DNA from: Paenibacillus sp. FSL H7-0331
GTDB taxonomy: Bacteria > Bacillota > Bacilli > Paenibacillales > NBRC-103111
Direction of reading: 5' to 3'
DNA length: 64,000 nt
Assembly (NCBI RefSeq): GCF_001956045.1
Contig: NZ_MRTH01000026.1
Coordinates: forward strand, 1-64,000
The position numbers and the translations under genes were made by a program. Numbering within the stretch: the stretch's first letter is position 1; each line of letters opens with the position of its first letter. Shown piece by piece: positions 34,698 to 43,000 of the stretch. The notes beneath the pieces are model-generated. The model was not told the origin of the DNA and did not search any database. It worked only from the letters and a program-made list of their open reading frames with translations.

Positions 34698-36305
34698 CTA
34701 TGGATTGCTCTTTTTATAACGATCATTGGCCTCATTGTAGATTTTCTCGATCTCGCTCGCACCGCTGTCCTTCAGCTTCTGTGCGAAGCTGTCGAATTCG
34801 CTCATTGGGCGTGCTCCCATCACGAACTTGTCAATCTCCTGATTAACGATTGTATCCACCTTGGAGAGAATCGTTTTCAGCTTGTCAATTTCGGAATCGG
34901 TAAATGGTGGTGGGGCAACCTCGGATACATAGCCATTTTTCGTCGTAATCATCTCGCTCCATCTGACAAGATCAGGTGATGACATGGTCGCCATCGGATG
35001 CTCATCAACATTTAAGGTAAACGTTTGGAAGCCAATTCCGAGCGCATTTTGCATGTTGCGGAAAGGGTCCTTGGCATTGGCAAATTGCTTCATAATACTG
35101 TCCATAATGACCGGCTTGCCGCCCTCCAGCTTGAAGTGCTCACCCTCGATACCGTAATTGGTAATCAAAGTGCCTTCATCGCTATACATCCAATCGAGGA
35201 ATTTCACCGCTGCCTGTGGATTTTTAATTTTGGCATTAATTGTAAAGTGGTGCAGCCAATCCTTTTTGTACATAATATTTCGGGTTTGACCTAAATCATT
35301 TTTGAGCGGCAGAAGCAGCTCGAATTGCGCCTTCGGACTAACTGGCTTCAATGATGCATTGAACTGATCGCCAAAGCTGTTATTGTCATAATAGAACAAG
35401 GCTCTTCCCGAGCTGAGCTTTTCCTTCATATTGTCAACGGTATTGACGGCGTAATCCGGATCCAGCAGCTTTTCCTTGTACAGCTTATTGAGATATTCGA
35501 GCGGTGCCTTAAACTCTGGGCGGGACGGTCCATATACATATTTTCCGCCTTCGACATTCGGATCATAATAAATTTTGAAGCCCGAGCCCATGCCAAAACC
35601 CATTGAGGTCAGCAGATTCGCTGCACCCTCACGATTCGTAAAAGGAATTTTATCCGGGTACGCCTCTTTTAATTTTTTAAGCACCTTGTATAGATCGTCG
35701 AAGGTTTTGGGAACCTCCAGATTTTGCTCCTTCAAGAGATCCATCCGAATCATCGGAGCCTGCGCCAACTGCAGCTTCCATTGGCCGAGCAGTGGGAACC
35801 CGTAGAGCTTGCCGTTGACCTCGCCTTTGCCAATCTCCTTATTTTCCTTCATCAGCCGTTTGATGTTGGGAGCATAATCCAGGTAATCCGAAATCGGCAG
35901 AAACATCCCGTTTTTGGCCGCTTCGTTAAAGTACGGCTTCCCGTTAGGAATACGGGTGATGTCAGGCAGGTTATTGGTGGCGATCAGCGTCTGGGCTTTC
36001 TGGTCATAATTGGCACTTGGCACTGGCTCCAGCTCGATTTTGACATTCGTTTTATCGAATATATGCTTGAACACTGGCGCATCCTTGACGATTTGTGGTG
36101 AGGAATCCACAGTCATTACCTTGAACGTGATCGGCTCCGCCAGCAGCTTGCCGCCAGCCTTTTCCCCACCTGTTCCGGCCGGCGTATTGCCGTTTGCCTG
36201 TTTGCCGCCCTGATTGGATGAGCAAGCCGCCGCCCCTAATAGCGTGATACAAAGGCAGGACATCAACATGATTTTCTTTTTGGATTGAAGCTTATTGGAT
36301 TGCAT
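34698..36305 (-). CDS. ABC sugar transporter binding lipoprotein
   Basis: 535 residues. Signal peptide with lipobox (LLGAAACSS), a G/A/K-rich linker, then a family-1-type extracellular solute-binding fold (KVMTVDSSPQIVKDAPVF, NLPDITRIPNGK, AVKFLDWMYSDEG). Large LplA-type binding proteins of this length are typical of Paenibacillus and bind oligosaccharides or uronides. It follows the two permease genes by 60 bases. The ligand is not known; the adjacent glycosidase-like, aldolase and YhcH genes suggest a sugar acid or uronide. Confidence 0.9.
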   Translation of the reverse strand: MQSNKLQSKKKIMLMSCLCITLLGAAACSSNQGGKQANGNTPAGTGGEKAGGKLLAEPITFKVMTVDSSPQIVKDAPVFKHIFDKTNVKIELEPVPSANYDQKAQTLIATNNLPDITRIPNGKPYFNEAAKNGMFLPISDYLDYAPNIKRLMKENKEIGKGEVNGKLYGFPLLGQWKLQLAQAPMIRMDLLKEQNLEVPKTFDDLYKVLKKLKEAYPDKIPFTNREGAANLLTSMGFGMGSGFKIYYDPNVEGGKYVYGPSRPEFKAPLEYLNKLYKEKLLDPDYAVNTVDNMKEKLSSGRALFYYDNNSFGDQFNASLKPVSPKAQFELLLPLKNDLGQTRNIMYKKDWLHHFTINAKIKNPQAAVKFLDWMYSDEGTLITNYGIEGEHFKLEGGKPVIMDSIMKQFANAKDPFRNMQNALGIGFQTFTLNVDEHPMATMSSPDLVRWSEMITTKNGYVSEVAPPPFTDSEIDKLKTILSKVDTIVNQEIDKFVMGARPMSEFDSFAQKLKDSGASEIEKIYNEANDRYKKSNP

Positions 36306-36365
36306 AAGAACCCCTCCTGATTAATGGTCAAAACCTTCTGTGAAACCGCCAGCAGCTGTCTGCTG

Positions 36366-37295
36366 CTATCCTTTGAGCGACCCGACCATCGCCCCTTGCA
36401 CAAAATATTTTTGTATAAACGGATATACCATTATAATTGGAAGAATGGTAACGATGATGACCGCATATTTCATATTCGTCTGGATGGTCGTCAAATCACG
36501 GGCCGGATCATTGTTGCCCACACTGCCATCAATCAGCATGCTGCGCATAATAATCTGTACCGGATACAGCTCACTGTCAAACAAATAGATCATCGCCGGG
36601 AAAAAGCTGTTCCAATGCCACACCGCATAAAACATCGTCATGGTCGCAATCACCGGCATGGATAATGGTAGCACAATCCGTACAAACACCAGTAAATCAT
36701 TTGCCCCGTCTATAAAAGCGGATTCATGAATCTCATTGGGGATATTTTGAAAAAAGGTTCTCATGATGATCATATACCATACGTTGATCGCCGGGGGAAT
36801 CACGATCGCCCAAATGCTGTTGGTCATATTCAAGGTGTTCACAACCAGATACGATGGAATCATCCCACCGTGAAATAGCATCGTGATGATGATCAATAGT
36901 GTGAACAGGCCTCTTCCATAGAGCTTGCTGCGCGATAGCGGGTAGGCGCATAGAGCCGTCGCTGCGACATTGATCAGCGTTCCAACCGACGTATACAGCA
37001 GGGTATTGCCGTAGGAACGAATAATCGATTTGTCGGAAAGAATCATTTTGTAGGCTTCCAGATTGAAGCCGATCGGAAACCATTTCACCTCTCCCCTGAT
37101 CACATTCATCCCGTTGCTGACCGATACGACTGCCATGTAATAGATCGGGTAGAGAAAAACCAGAATCATGGCCAGCAGCAGCGCATAGATGACGCAATCG
37201 AACAGCAGTGAGCCTGCCGAAAGCTGCTTGAGACCACTCTTCCTGAAGGGTGACAATCCCGCTTTCCCGCCATGCGCCGAATTTGTATTTACCAT
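36366..37295 (-). CDS. ABC transporter permease, LytC/YtcP type
   Basis: 309 residues with six transmembrane helices. The binding-protein-dependent permease motif (EAA loop) is FIDGANDLLVFVRIVLPLSMP, and the end MVYPFIQKYFVQGAMVGSLKG is the usual C-terminus of this subfamily. It overlaps the upstream permease gene by 7 bases (ATG within TTATGGTAA), which indicates translational coupling. This pair contrasts with the other two permease pairs in the window, which are separated by hairpin repeats. Confidence 0.9.
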   Translation of the reverse strand: MVNTNSAHGGKAGLSPFRKSGLKQLSAGSLLFDCVIYALLLAMILVFLYPIYYMAVVSVSNGMNVIRGEVKWFPIGFNLEAYKMILSDKSIIRSYGNTLLYTSVGTLINVAATALCAYPLSRSKLYGRGLFTLLIIITMLFHGGMIPSYLVVNTLNMTNSIWAIVIPPAINVWYMIIMRTFFQNIPNEIHESAFIDGANDLLVFVRIVLPLSMPVIATMTMFYAVWHWNSFFPAMIYLFDSELYPVQIIMRSMLIDGSVGNNDPARDLTTIQTNMKYAVIIVTILPIIMVYPFIQKYFVQGAMVGSLKG

Positions 37296-38260
37296 AAGCT
37301 TGTTTCACTCACCTTTCGGGCAAACCGGTTGGCCAGCACGACGAAGCACAGCGCTATCACCGATTGGAACAGCTCAACCGCCGTTGCATAGCTAAAATCA
37401 TTGCCTAGCAGCCCTCTTCTGTACACATAAGTCGAGATCACATCCGCGGTTTCATAGGTCGGACCTGTGTACAGTAGCAATATTTTCTCATATCCAATCG
37501 ACATTACGTTGCCGAGATTAAGCAGGAACATGACAGTAATGACGGAAGCAATTCCAGGCAGCGTAATATGGCGGATTTGCTGTATACGGCTGGCTCCGTC
37601 CATAGTGGCCGCTTCATAAAGCTGAGGGTCCACGGCAGTTAACGCAGCCAGATATATAATCGAGCCCCAGCCAATACCTTGCCATATTTCAGAGCCAATA
37701 TAGATGCTACGGAACCAGTTGGCATCCATCAGGAATGAATACGGCTCCAGACCAACAAGCCCGATAAGACGATTGATCATCCCTTCGTTGGATAGAAAGT
37801 TGATCACCATCCCGCACACGACCACTGTGGACAGAAAATGCGGCAGGTAGCTGACGGTCTGGGCAAACTTCTTGAACAGTCCGATTCTTGCCTCATTCAA
37901 CAGCAGTGCCAGTAGAATCGGAGTCGGGAAATAAAAGACCATCATCCATACATTCAGCAGCACCGTATTGCGTACCAGCTTCCAAAAGTATGGATCCGAC
38001 ATAAAATCGCGAAAATGCAGCAGTCCGACCCACTCGCTTCCAAACACCCCCTTGACGAAATTATAGTTTTCAAAAGCAATCAATAAACCAAACATCGAGC
38101 CGTACTTGAAAACGATAAAATATACGGCCGGCAGCAGCAGCATTGCATATAAATACTTGCCTTGCCCGATCAGCTTCAGCCGATCCATAATCAGAGCCGA
38201 AACTGTTTTTCTGCCTGACTTGTTAACCTTAACCGTCTCTGATAATGCTTTTCCCGCCAC
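37289..38260 (-). CDS. lplB: ABC transporter permease, LplB type
   Basis: 323 residues, six transmembrane helices. It shows the LplB-type segments YLYAMLLLPAVYFIVFKYGSMFG near the start, AATMDGASRIQQIRHITLPG as EAA loop, and the C-terminal FARKVSETSLW. It is the first gene of the unit, with AAAGGAGG upstream. No ATP-binding subunit is encoded nearby; such systems usually share an MsmX-type ATPase. Confidence 0.9.
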   Translation of the reverse strand: MAGKALSETVKVNKSGRKTVSALIMDRLKLIGQGKYLYAMLLLPAVYFIVFKYGSMFGLLIAFENYNFVKGVFGSEWVGLLHFRDFMSDPYFWKLVRNTVLLNVWMMVFYFPTPILLALLLNEARIGLFKKFAQTVSYLPHFLSTVVVCGMVINFLSNEGMINRLIGLVGLEPYSFLMDANWFRSIYIGSEIWQGIGWGSIIYLAALTAVDPQLYEAATMDGASRIQQIRHITLPGIASVITVMFLLNLGNVMSIGYEKILLLYTGPTYETADVISTYVYRRGLLGNDFSYATAVELFQSVIALCFVVLANRFARKVSETSLW

Positions 38261-38353
38261 TTGTCTTTCCTCCTTTGTCCTTGTTGTGGTGCGGCTGTGC
38301 TTTTATACTAACAGCCGTCTGCACCGCTCTGATACATCCAATCCATGCCCAAA

Positions 38354-38407
38354 AGTTTCATTTTTCTACCCTGTTCCGACTGTTTCAAAAATCCACCTTG
38401 TTTCGAT
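38354..38407. promoter_or_regulatory. Tandem 27-bp direct repeats, candidate AraC-regulator site
   Basis: Two adjacent imperfect copies of [AT]GTTTCA...C.ACC.TGTT.CGA lie between the divergent permease and aldolase genes. Tandem direct repeats at about 2.5 helical turns suit an AraC-type activator. A nested inverted repeat (GACTGTTTCA / TGAAACAGTC, inner TCGCCCT / AGGGCGA) spans 38379-38445. Confidence 0.4.
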
Positions 38408-38519
38408 TATCGCCCTTGCAGCAGAGGGCGAAATCTGAAACAGTCTGGAAAACTGGACGATTGACGCCACAAGAACACGAACCTACAATCAAGCTATCTT
38501 CCGAAGGAGGTTTACTTTT

Positions 38520-39332
38520 ATGAACGCTGTGGAACTGCAAGAGGCTCTGTCCCGTGGAACACGGGTATACGGTACCCTGATTACCTCGAGTTCCCCCAAG
38601 CTACCGGGGCACATTGGCAGTCTGGGTATGGATTTTGTATTTATCGATACCGAGCATATCAGTATCGACCGGCATGAGCTGTCATGGATGTGCCAGGCTT
38701 ATAAAGCGCTCGGTCTTGCTCCGATCGTACGCATTCCCTCTCCTGATCCCTACGCTGCGACGATGGTGCTGGATGGAGGTGCCAACGGCGTTATTGTTCC
38801 TTATGTGGAAACGGTAGAACAGGTCCAAGCCTTGCGCGGCGCTGTCAAATACCGTCCGCTGCGTGGGCAAAAGCTGGAAAACATCCTCAATGGAACCGAA
38901 GCCTGCGATGGGGAACTGGAACGATATATTCAGGATTACAACAAGCATAACCTGTTGATCATTAATATTGAGAGCAAGCCCGCCATGGAGGCTCTGGACG
39001 ACATTCTTCAGGTACCGGATATCGATGCGGTTCTGATCGGTCCTCATGACCTGTCCTGCAATCTGAATGTGCCGGAGCAATATGACAATCCTGTTTTCCT
39101 GAAGGCGGTCGAAGAGATTATCGACAAGGCACGAAGCCGTGGAATTGGAGCAGGTATTCATTACTGGATCGGAACGGAGCGCCAAATCGAATGGGCCAAA
39201 CGTGGGTTGAACCTGATCATTCAAAGCTCGGATATCACCACATTTATCGAGTATTTGGGTAAGGATCTGAGCACGATCAAAGCGGCGCTTGGCGATCAGC
39301 CGACAGGCGAGACCGAGAGTATTTCTATTTAA
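38520..39332 (+). CDS. HpcH/HpaI-family aldolase
   Basis: 270 residues of the class II pyruvate-aldolase barrel. Visible are the catalytic DxEH in FIDTEH, VRIPSPDP, the metal-binding glutamate in IESKPAM and the IGPHDLS signature. Relatives cleave 2-keto-3-deoxy sugar acids (for example from rhamnonate or glucarate) or hydroxy-oxo acids to pyruvate plus an aldehyde. Start ATG 38520 has GAAGGAGG upstream. It is divergent from the permease operon and forms a pair with the YhcH gene, so it probably cleaves a product of the imported sugar. Confidence 0.85.
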   Translation: MNAVELQEALSRGTRVYGTLITSSSPKLPGHIGSLGMDFVFIDTEHISIDRHELSWMCQAYKALGLAPIVRIPSPDPYAATMVLDGGANGVIVPYVETVEQVQALRGAVKYRPLRGQKLENILNGTEACDGELERYIQDYNKHNLLIINIESKPAMEALDDILQVPDIDAVLIGPHDLSCNLNVPEQYDNPVFLKAVEEIIDKARSRGIGAGIHYWIGTERQIEWAKRGLNLIIQSSDITTFIEYLGKDLSTIKAALGDQPTGETESISI

Positions 39333-39356
39333 AGATGAACAGAGGGGAAAGATACG

Positions 39357-39815
39357 ATGATATTCGATAAAATGAGCCGCGCAGCAAGCTACTACGGGTT
39401 GAATCCGGGAATAACCAAGGCGCTGGAATTTCTTCAAAGTGAGGAGGCTGCGGTTCTGAAGCCGGGTAAGTATACGCTTGAGGGTGAGCAGATGTTTGTG
39501 CTTGTACAGGAATATGACAGCAGACCGCTCGATGCGGGAGTATGGGAAGCACATCTCCGTTACATCGATGTCCAGTATGTAACCAGCGGAACTGAGCTTA
39601 TGGGTGTATCACCGATCGATCGCATGGAAGTGTCCCAAGCCTATGACGAGAAGCTGGACTATGCCTTATACAACGGGAACGGCAGCTTTTTCGAGCTGTC
39701 CGAGGGCTTCTTTACCATTCTGGCGCCGCAGGACGTCCATATGGCCTGCATATCAGTGCAGGATTCTCTCCCGGTGAGGAAGCTCGTCGTGAAGGTCGCG
39801 CTCGATTGGCAATGA
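39357..39815 (+). CDS. YhcH/YjgK/YiaL-family protein
   Basis: 152 residues. The family signature is seen in EAHLRYIDVQYVTSGTELMG, YNGNGSFFEL and FTILAPQDVHMACI, where the histidines probably hold a metal ion. Members accompany sugar-acid, sialic-acid or beta-galactoside pathways and are thought to act as mutarotases or anomerases. It starts 24 bases after the aldolase gene with AGAGGGGAAAG upstream. The mobile element begins 35 bases after its stop, so its own terminator may have been displaced. Confidence 0.85.
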   Translation: MIFDKMSRAASYYGLNPGITKALEFLQSEEAAVLKPGKYTLEGEQMFVLVQEYDSRPLDAGVWEAHLRYIDVQYVTSGTELMGVSPIDRMEVSQAYDEKLDYALYNGNGSFFELSEGFFTILAPQDVHMACISVQDSLPVRKLVVKVALDWQ

Positions 39816-39850
39816 CAAATTCGTGAAATGAATCACAATTCACACAAAGC

Positions 39851-39894
39851 AAAAGGCCAACCCTTTATAACGGGTTCCCCTTTGGGGTGCAATG
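39851..39894 (+). repeat. Left inverted repeat of the mobile element
   Basis: Pairs with 42330-42375 in inverted orientation. Matches include AAAAGGCCA, CCTTTATAA, CGGGTTCCC and GGTGCAA, with a four-base insertion in the right copy. Confidence 0.7.
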
Positions 39895-39906
39895 CCCTTG
39901 ATTGAC

Positions 39907-39954
39907 GATAAAAGAGACATTCAAACTGACCATAGTTTGAATGTCTCTTTTATC
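39907..39954. terminator. Strong bidirectional terminator inside the left end
   Basis: A perfect 21-base inverted repeat (arm GATAAAAGAGACATTCAAAC plus one base) around a six-base spacer, with A and T runs on the two sides. It would insulate the element from read-through from the YhcH gene. Confidence 0.75.
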
Positions 39955-40036
39955 CTTATTTATAAAGATTTTCATTAGATTTCCTCGCATTTTGGATTCT
40001 ATTTTGGCATGATGTTAAGACAATCAATAAAGCTTT

Positions 40037-40106
40037 TGACACTGAAAAACTCATGTCAATTTCAGTGTCAGTTTTATTGCCAAAATTGTTGTAATATTAA
40101 TATAAG
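40037..40106 (+). promoter_or_regulatory. Hairpin and promoter before the 68-residue ORF
   Basis: Inverted repeat TGACACTGAAA / TTTCAGTGTCA at 40037-40070, then a sigma-A-like promoter TTGCCA (40077-40082), 18 bases, TATAAG (40101-40106). The palindrome could be an operator. Confidence 0.45.
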
Positions 40107-40125
40107 CCAATTGGAGGTAACGGCT

Positions 40126-40332
40126 ATGGAATTTATCAAACCTATTCAAAAGCTTGGGAGCAAAGTCGCTTGGCAAGTCTCTGATCGAACAAAAGCAATC
40201 GTTAAATACTATGCAGAATATACAGGATTCAGCGAAAATGAAGTTGTAGATAGATTCTTGAGCAATATTCTGAAAGACCCCGATTTTAACTTATGGATTA
40301 ATGGGAAACGCCGTAAAACTCGAATAATGTAA
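40126..40332 (+). CDS. 68-residue element-encoded protein
   Basis: A small protein with the segments RTKAIVKYYAEYTGFSENEV and LKDPDFNLWING and a basic C-terminus (KRRKTRIM). The middle could be a ribbon-helix-helix or short HTH, which suggests DNA binding. ATG 40126 follows GGAGG by 9 bases. From memory, similar small proteins precede the transposase-like gene in related Bacillales elements, so it is probably an accessory or regulatory protein of the element. Confidence 0.6.
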   Translation: MEFIKPIQKLGSKVAWQVSDRTKAIVKYYAEYTGFSENEVVDRFLSNILKDPDFNLWINGKRRKTRIM

Positions 40333-40369
40333 CAGTTGTTTCCTGAAAAGGCATCTGAGGTGACGGAAA

Positions 40370-41138
40370 GTGAGCAAATTTAAACGTCTTGCAAAGATTG
40401 ATGACAATCTTGTTCAAATTGAAGTACCGATTTCTGATGATGAACTCCAAGAAAGAACAGCAGATTACCTCCTACTTTCACCAAATCAGTTCGCAAAGAA
40501 ATACCGTTTTCTATTGTTTCAACCTGTTAAGTTGAATTGGAGAGGCAAGTCATTTGAAGTACAACTTAATGCTTGAACAGATCCATACTGTAAGTGGTAT
40601 GGATTACCACAAAAGAAGTTCGATGATATAAGGAGCAAACCTTCACGATATAAATTATCAAGCCCCAGGAATGGGGTGAGTAGAATTAACTGTAATCTAG
40701 ACCCGCATCATCCCGACCAAGGGTATATGACTTGGTATTGTTTAATAAACACAATGTCCAACTGGTCTGCTTGTGAGGAGATAGCGAGATTAGAAACGAT
40801 TGGAAGAATTCAAGATATTGAACCAGAATATGAGTTTCATCGGGATAATTGCACCAACATAGATTCAAAAGATTACGAATGTACTTCCAAAACGAAAACA
40901 ATCTTTTGGTTATCATCAACAACGTAATGACGTATTACATTCTTTGGCGTTAGCTCTTCTTAACCGAACACCCGTAAAGCGAACATGTGAAATTTTACAA
41001 ATCGGTTCTAAAACTTACTATACAAAATTGAAATGGCTATATAGGCGTTGTTTAGAATTTTTTGAACGTCATGAAACAAGGACTCTGGCTTCAAAGTCAT
41101 TTGAATCCATTTGGATAAATACAGACGAGTTGCAATAA
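40370..41138 (+). pseudogene. Decayed transposase-like gene of the element
   Basis: The frame starts KFKRLAKIDDNLVQIEVPIS, meets a TGA at 40574, and resumes without shift as TDPYCKWYGLPQ up to 40927. After a frameshift it continues as YHQQRNDVLHSLALALLNRT and LYRRCLEFFERHE to a stop at 41138. Together this matches the first 250 or so residues of a longer protein I remember from Bacillales insertion elements, with CxxC metal sites and an HTH-like part. The catalytic C-terminal half is gone. The element therefore cannot move by itself unless helped in trans. Confidence 0.65.
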
Positions 41139-41204
41139 ATTTGGAAAAATTATCATTTTGCTCTATATTAGATTTAGATATCTATTGAAAGGAGTGTTTA
41201 AACC

Positions 41205-42224
41205 ATGTTCAAACTTTATAAAAATAACGTGAGTTATTTCATTGGTGTAAGCTTATTTATAATCCTATTTGACCTTGTTATTGTTAATTCTGTACTGTTT
41301 AAAGAGAATGATCAACTCCTGACCATTGGTATTTCGATAGATTTTGTTGTTGTAATACCTTTATTACTTTACTTTCTTATTTATCGAAACTTAAACAAAA
41401 AAATCATAGCGATTCTTCCCTTCGCTCTTTTAGGCTATATCGCTTTAGTATTGATTATACCCAGTACAGGTCAAGGAACACTTGAAGTTGTAAAATATAC
41501 TCTCATACCAATGGAACTTATGTTCCTTTGTTATGAGATTTATAAAATCTATCAAATCATAATTAATTTTAGACGCAATATTACAGTTGGTTCCCACCCG
41601 ATAGAAACGCTACGGAAAAGTCTTGAAGCAACATTCAGCAATTCCAAAATAACATCTTTACTTGTTCATGATGCATCTGTCATTTACTACGCTTTATTCT
41701 CTTGGAGAAAAAAGCCGTATTTACGAACTGCTTCTACTTCATTTAGTTATCATACAAATTCAAGCTGGCTTATAACAATATTGATATTATCTAAGATACT
41801 ATTAATTGAAGGTGCGTGTGTTCATATTCTTCTTATGCAATGGTCACATACCGTTGCATGGATTCTTTCATTAGGAAATATATATGTCATTATCTTATTA
41901 ATTTCTGATTACAGAGCTATGTGTTTAAATCCAATCTTAGTTTCAAAACAAGAGATAAGAATTCAGTATGGCATTCAAATGTTATCGTATATTGATATAG
42001 ATAATATTGAGTCTGTCTCTATGATTAAGTTTGAGAAATTAGCTAAAAAAGATTTGAAAACATCAATTACGCCCCTTGTTATAGAACCCAATGTACTTAT
42101 TCGTTTGAAAAGTAAGATTACTGTTATCCGTCTGTTTGGAAAGCGACAAATGGTTGATCATGTTAATCTATTCTTAGATAAACCTCATGAATTCCAAGTT
42201 GAATGCCATAAATTAATTGGATAA
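41205..42224 (+). CDS. Multi-pass membrane protein carried by the element
   Basis: 339 residues with about six hydrophobic segments (10-35, 40-60, 65-85, 95-115, 185-210, 215-235) and a soluble C-terminus of about 95 residues with a PH-like strand pattern (EIRIQYGIQMLSYIDIDNIE ... NVLIRLKSKITVIRLFGK). No known family is recognised. GAAAGGAG precedes ATG 41205 and a strong terminator follows, so it looks intact although the transposase is broken. AT-rich codon use differs from the flanking chromosome. Confidence 0.7.
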   Translation: MFKLYKNNVSYFIGVSLFIILFDLVIVNSVLFKENDQLLTIGISIDFVVVIPLLLYFLIYRNLNKKIIAILPFALLGYIALVLIIPSTGQGTLEVVKYTLIPMELMFLCYEIYKIYQIIINFRRNITVGSHPIETLRKSLEATFSNSKITSLLVHDASVIYYALFSWRKKPYLRTASTSFSYHTNSSWLITILILSKILLIEGACVHILLMQWSHTVAWILSLGNIYVIILLISDYRAMCLNPILVSKQEIRIQYGIQMLSYIDIDNIESVSMIKFEKLAKKDLKTSITPLVIEPNVLIRLKSKITVIRLFGKRQMVDHVNLFLDKPHEFQVECHKLIG

Positions 42225-42246
42225 ACAAAATAATATTTGATTGTAA

Positions 42247-42285
42247 AACCAAAAGGACAGCCCATAAAACGCTGTCCTTTTGGTT
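42247..42285. terminator. Terminator after the passenger membrane gene
   Basis: Perfect 15-base stem AACCAAAAGGACAGC / GCTGTCCTTTTGGTT with a nine-base loop, 22 bases after the stop. Confidence 0.8.
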
Positions 42286-42329
42286 ATTTGTTATTCATTT
42301 TCTTACCAAAACAAGTGTCAAAATTTTAT

Positions 42330-42375
42330 TTGCACCTCAAAAGGGAACCCGTTTCTTTATAAAGGCTGGCCTTTT
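42330..42375 (-). repeat. Right inverted repeat of the mobile element
   Basis: Inverted partner of 39851-39894. It ends one base before the TGA stop codon of yutD, so the insertion may have changed the end of that gene. Confidence 0.7.
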
Positions 42376-42376
42376 T

Positions 42377-42874
42377 TCATGATGGTTTTGGATGATTCGA
42401 TTGGTGGTTCTGATGCTTATTGGAATAAGATTTTCGCTGATGATGCTGGCGCTGCTGGCGAGGAGCAGGTGCCTGAGGGGGTAAGGAATCCTCCTGCTGG
42501 TCCTGCGCCAGAACCTCTGATTGTTCAAGACCAGCAGCCACACCGATTTCCCGTTCTTCCGATTCAACATCATCTGTTGGCTGCTGGTTAGGCTGATGCT
42601 TGGAAGGTACCTTTTCAATAATGAAATACGCGCAGCCGAAATTACAATATTCATTCAAATAATCCTGAAACGTAGCAATCATCGATTCCTTGGTAGCTTT
42701 CGGATGGCTGTCCTTAAAAAAACCGCGCATACGCAGTTGATTGTAGCCCCAATCCCCAACAATATAGTCATAGCGCTCCAGGACTTCACTGAATCGCTCC
42801 TTAAAGGCATCTGGCTTCCAGCCATTTTTGTGGTCAACGACCACCTCGTAGGTTTTGTTGGCGATAAAAATCAT
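42377..42874 (-). CDS. yutD: YutD-like protein
   Basis: 165 residues. The first 90 (YEVVVDHKNGWKPDAFKERF, DYIVGDWGYNQLRMRGFF, LNEYCNFGCAYFI) match the YutD (DUF1027) family. The C-terminal 70 residues are low complexity, rich in Q, P, H and N (QQRQHHQRKSYSNKHQNHQ), and may be partly non-native because the element edge lies at the stop. AAGGAGGGG upstream is the end of a hairpin repeat. Position next to lipA matches the B. subtilis order. Function unknown. Confidence 0.85.
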   Translation of the reverse strand: MIFIANKTYEVVVDHKNGWKPDAFKERFSEVLERYDYIVGDWGYNQLRMRGFFKDSHPKATKESMIATFQDYLNEYCNFGCAYFIIEKVPSKHQPNQQPTDDVESEEREIGVAAGLEQSEVLAQDQQEDSLPPQAPAPRQQRQHHQRKSYSNKHQNHQSNHPKPS

Positions 42875-42884
42875 TTGGTTTTCC

Positions 42885-43000
42885 CCTCCTTAAAGTTTTG
42901 CCGTAGGCAAAACTGACTTCGTAAGCATTTCTCTTAAAGTTTTGCCGTAGGCAAACCTGACTTCGTAAGCATTCTCTTAAAGTTTTGCCGTAGGCAAACC
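42885..43000 (-). repeat. SD-linked hairpin repeats between lipA and yutD
   Basis: On the minus strand, one partial unit starting inside the lipA stop codon (42973-43001), one full 44-bp unit (42929-42972) and a last one (about 42885-42928) ending in AAGGAGG before yutD. Unit: ATGCTTACGAAGTC, AGTTTTGCC, TAC, GGCAAAACT, TTAAG. Confidence 0.85.

Larger units (their letters stand above)
39851..42375 (+). mobile_element. 2.5-kb mobile element with inverted ends and a decayed transposase
   Basis: The ends are imperfect inverted repeats of about 45 bases: left 39851-39894 (AAAAGGCCAACCCTTTATAA, CGGGTTCCCC, GGGGTGCAA) and right 42330-42375 (on the minus strand AAAAGGCCAGCCTTTATAA, CGGGTTCCCTTTT, GAGGTGCAA). 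The interior is clearly richer in A+T than both flanks. It holds a 68-residue ORF, a broken transposase-like gene and a membrane-protein gene. It sits between the convergent YhcH and yutD genes. No clear target duplication is seen, so the exact edges are uncertain by a few bases. Confidence 0.7.

Noticed and set aside
38682..39554. 290-codon minus-strand frame across the aldolase and YhcH genes
   Set aside because: It overlaps two recognisable genes completely on the other strand; no RBS.
39960..40010. Target-site duplication at the mobile element ends
   Set aside because: No matching short direct repeats could be found next to the inverted ends, so none is reported.
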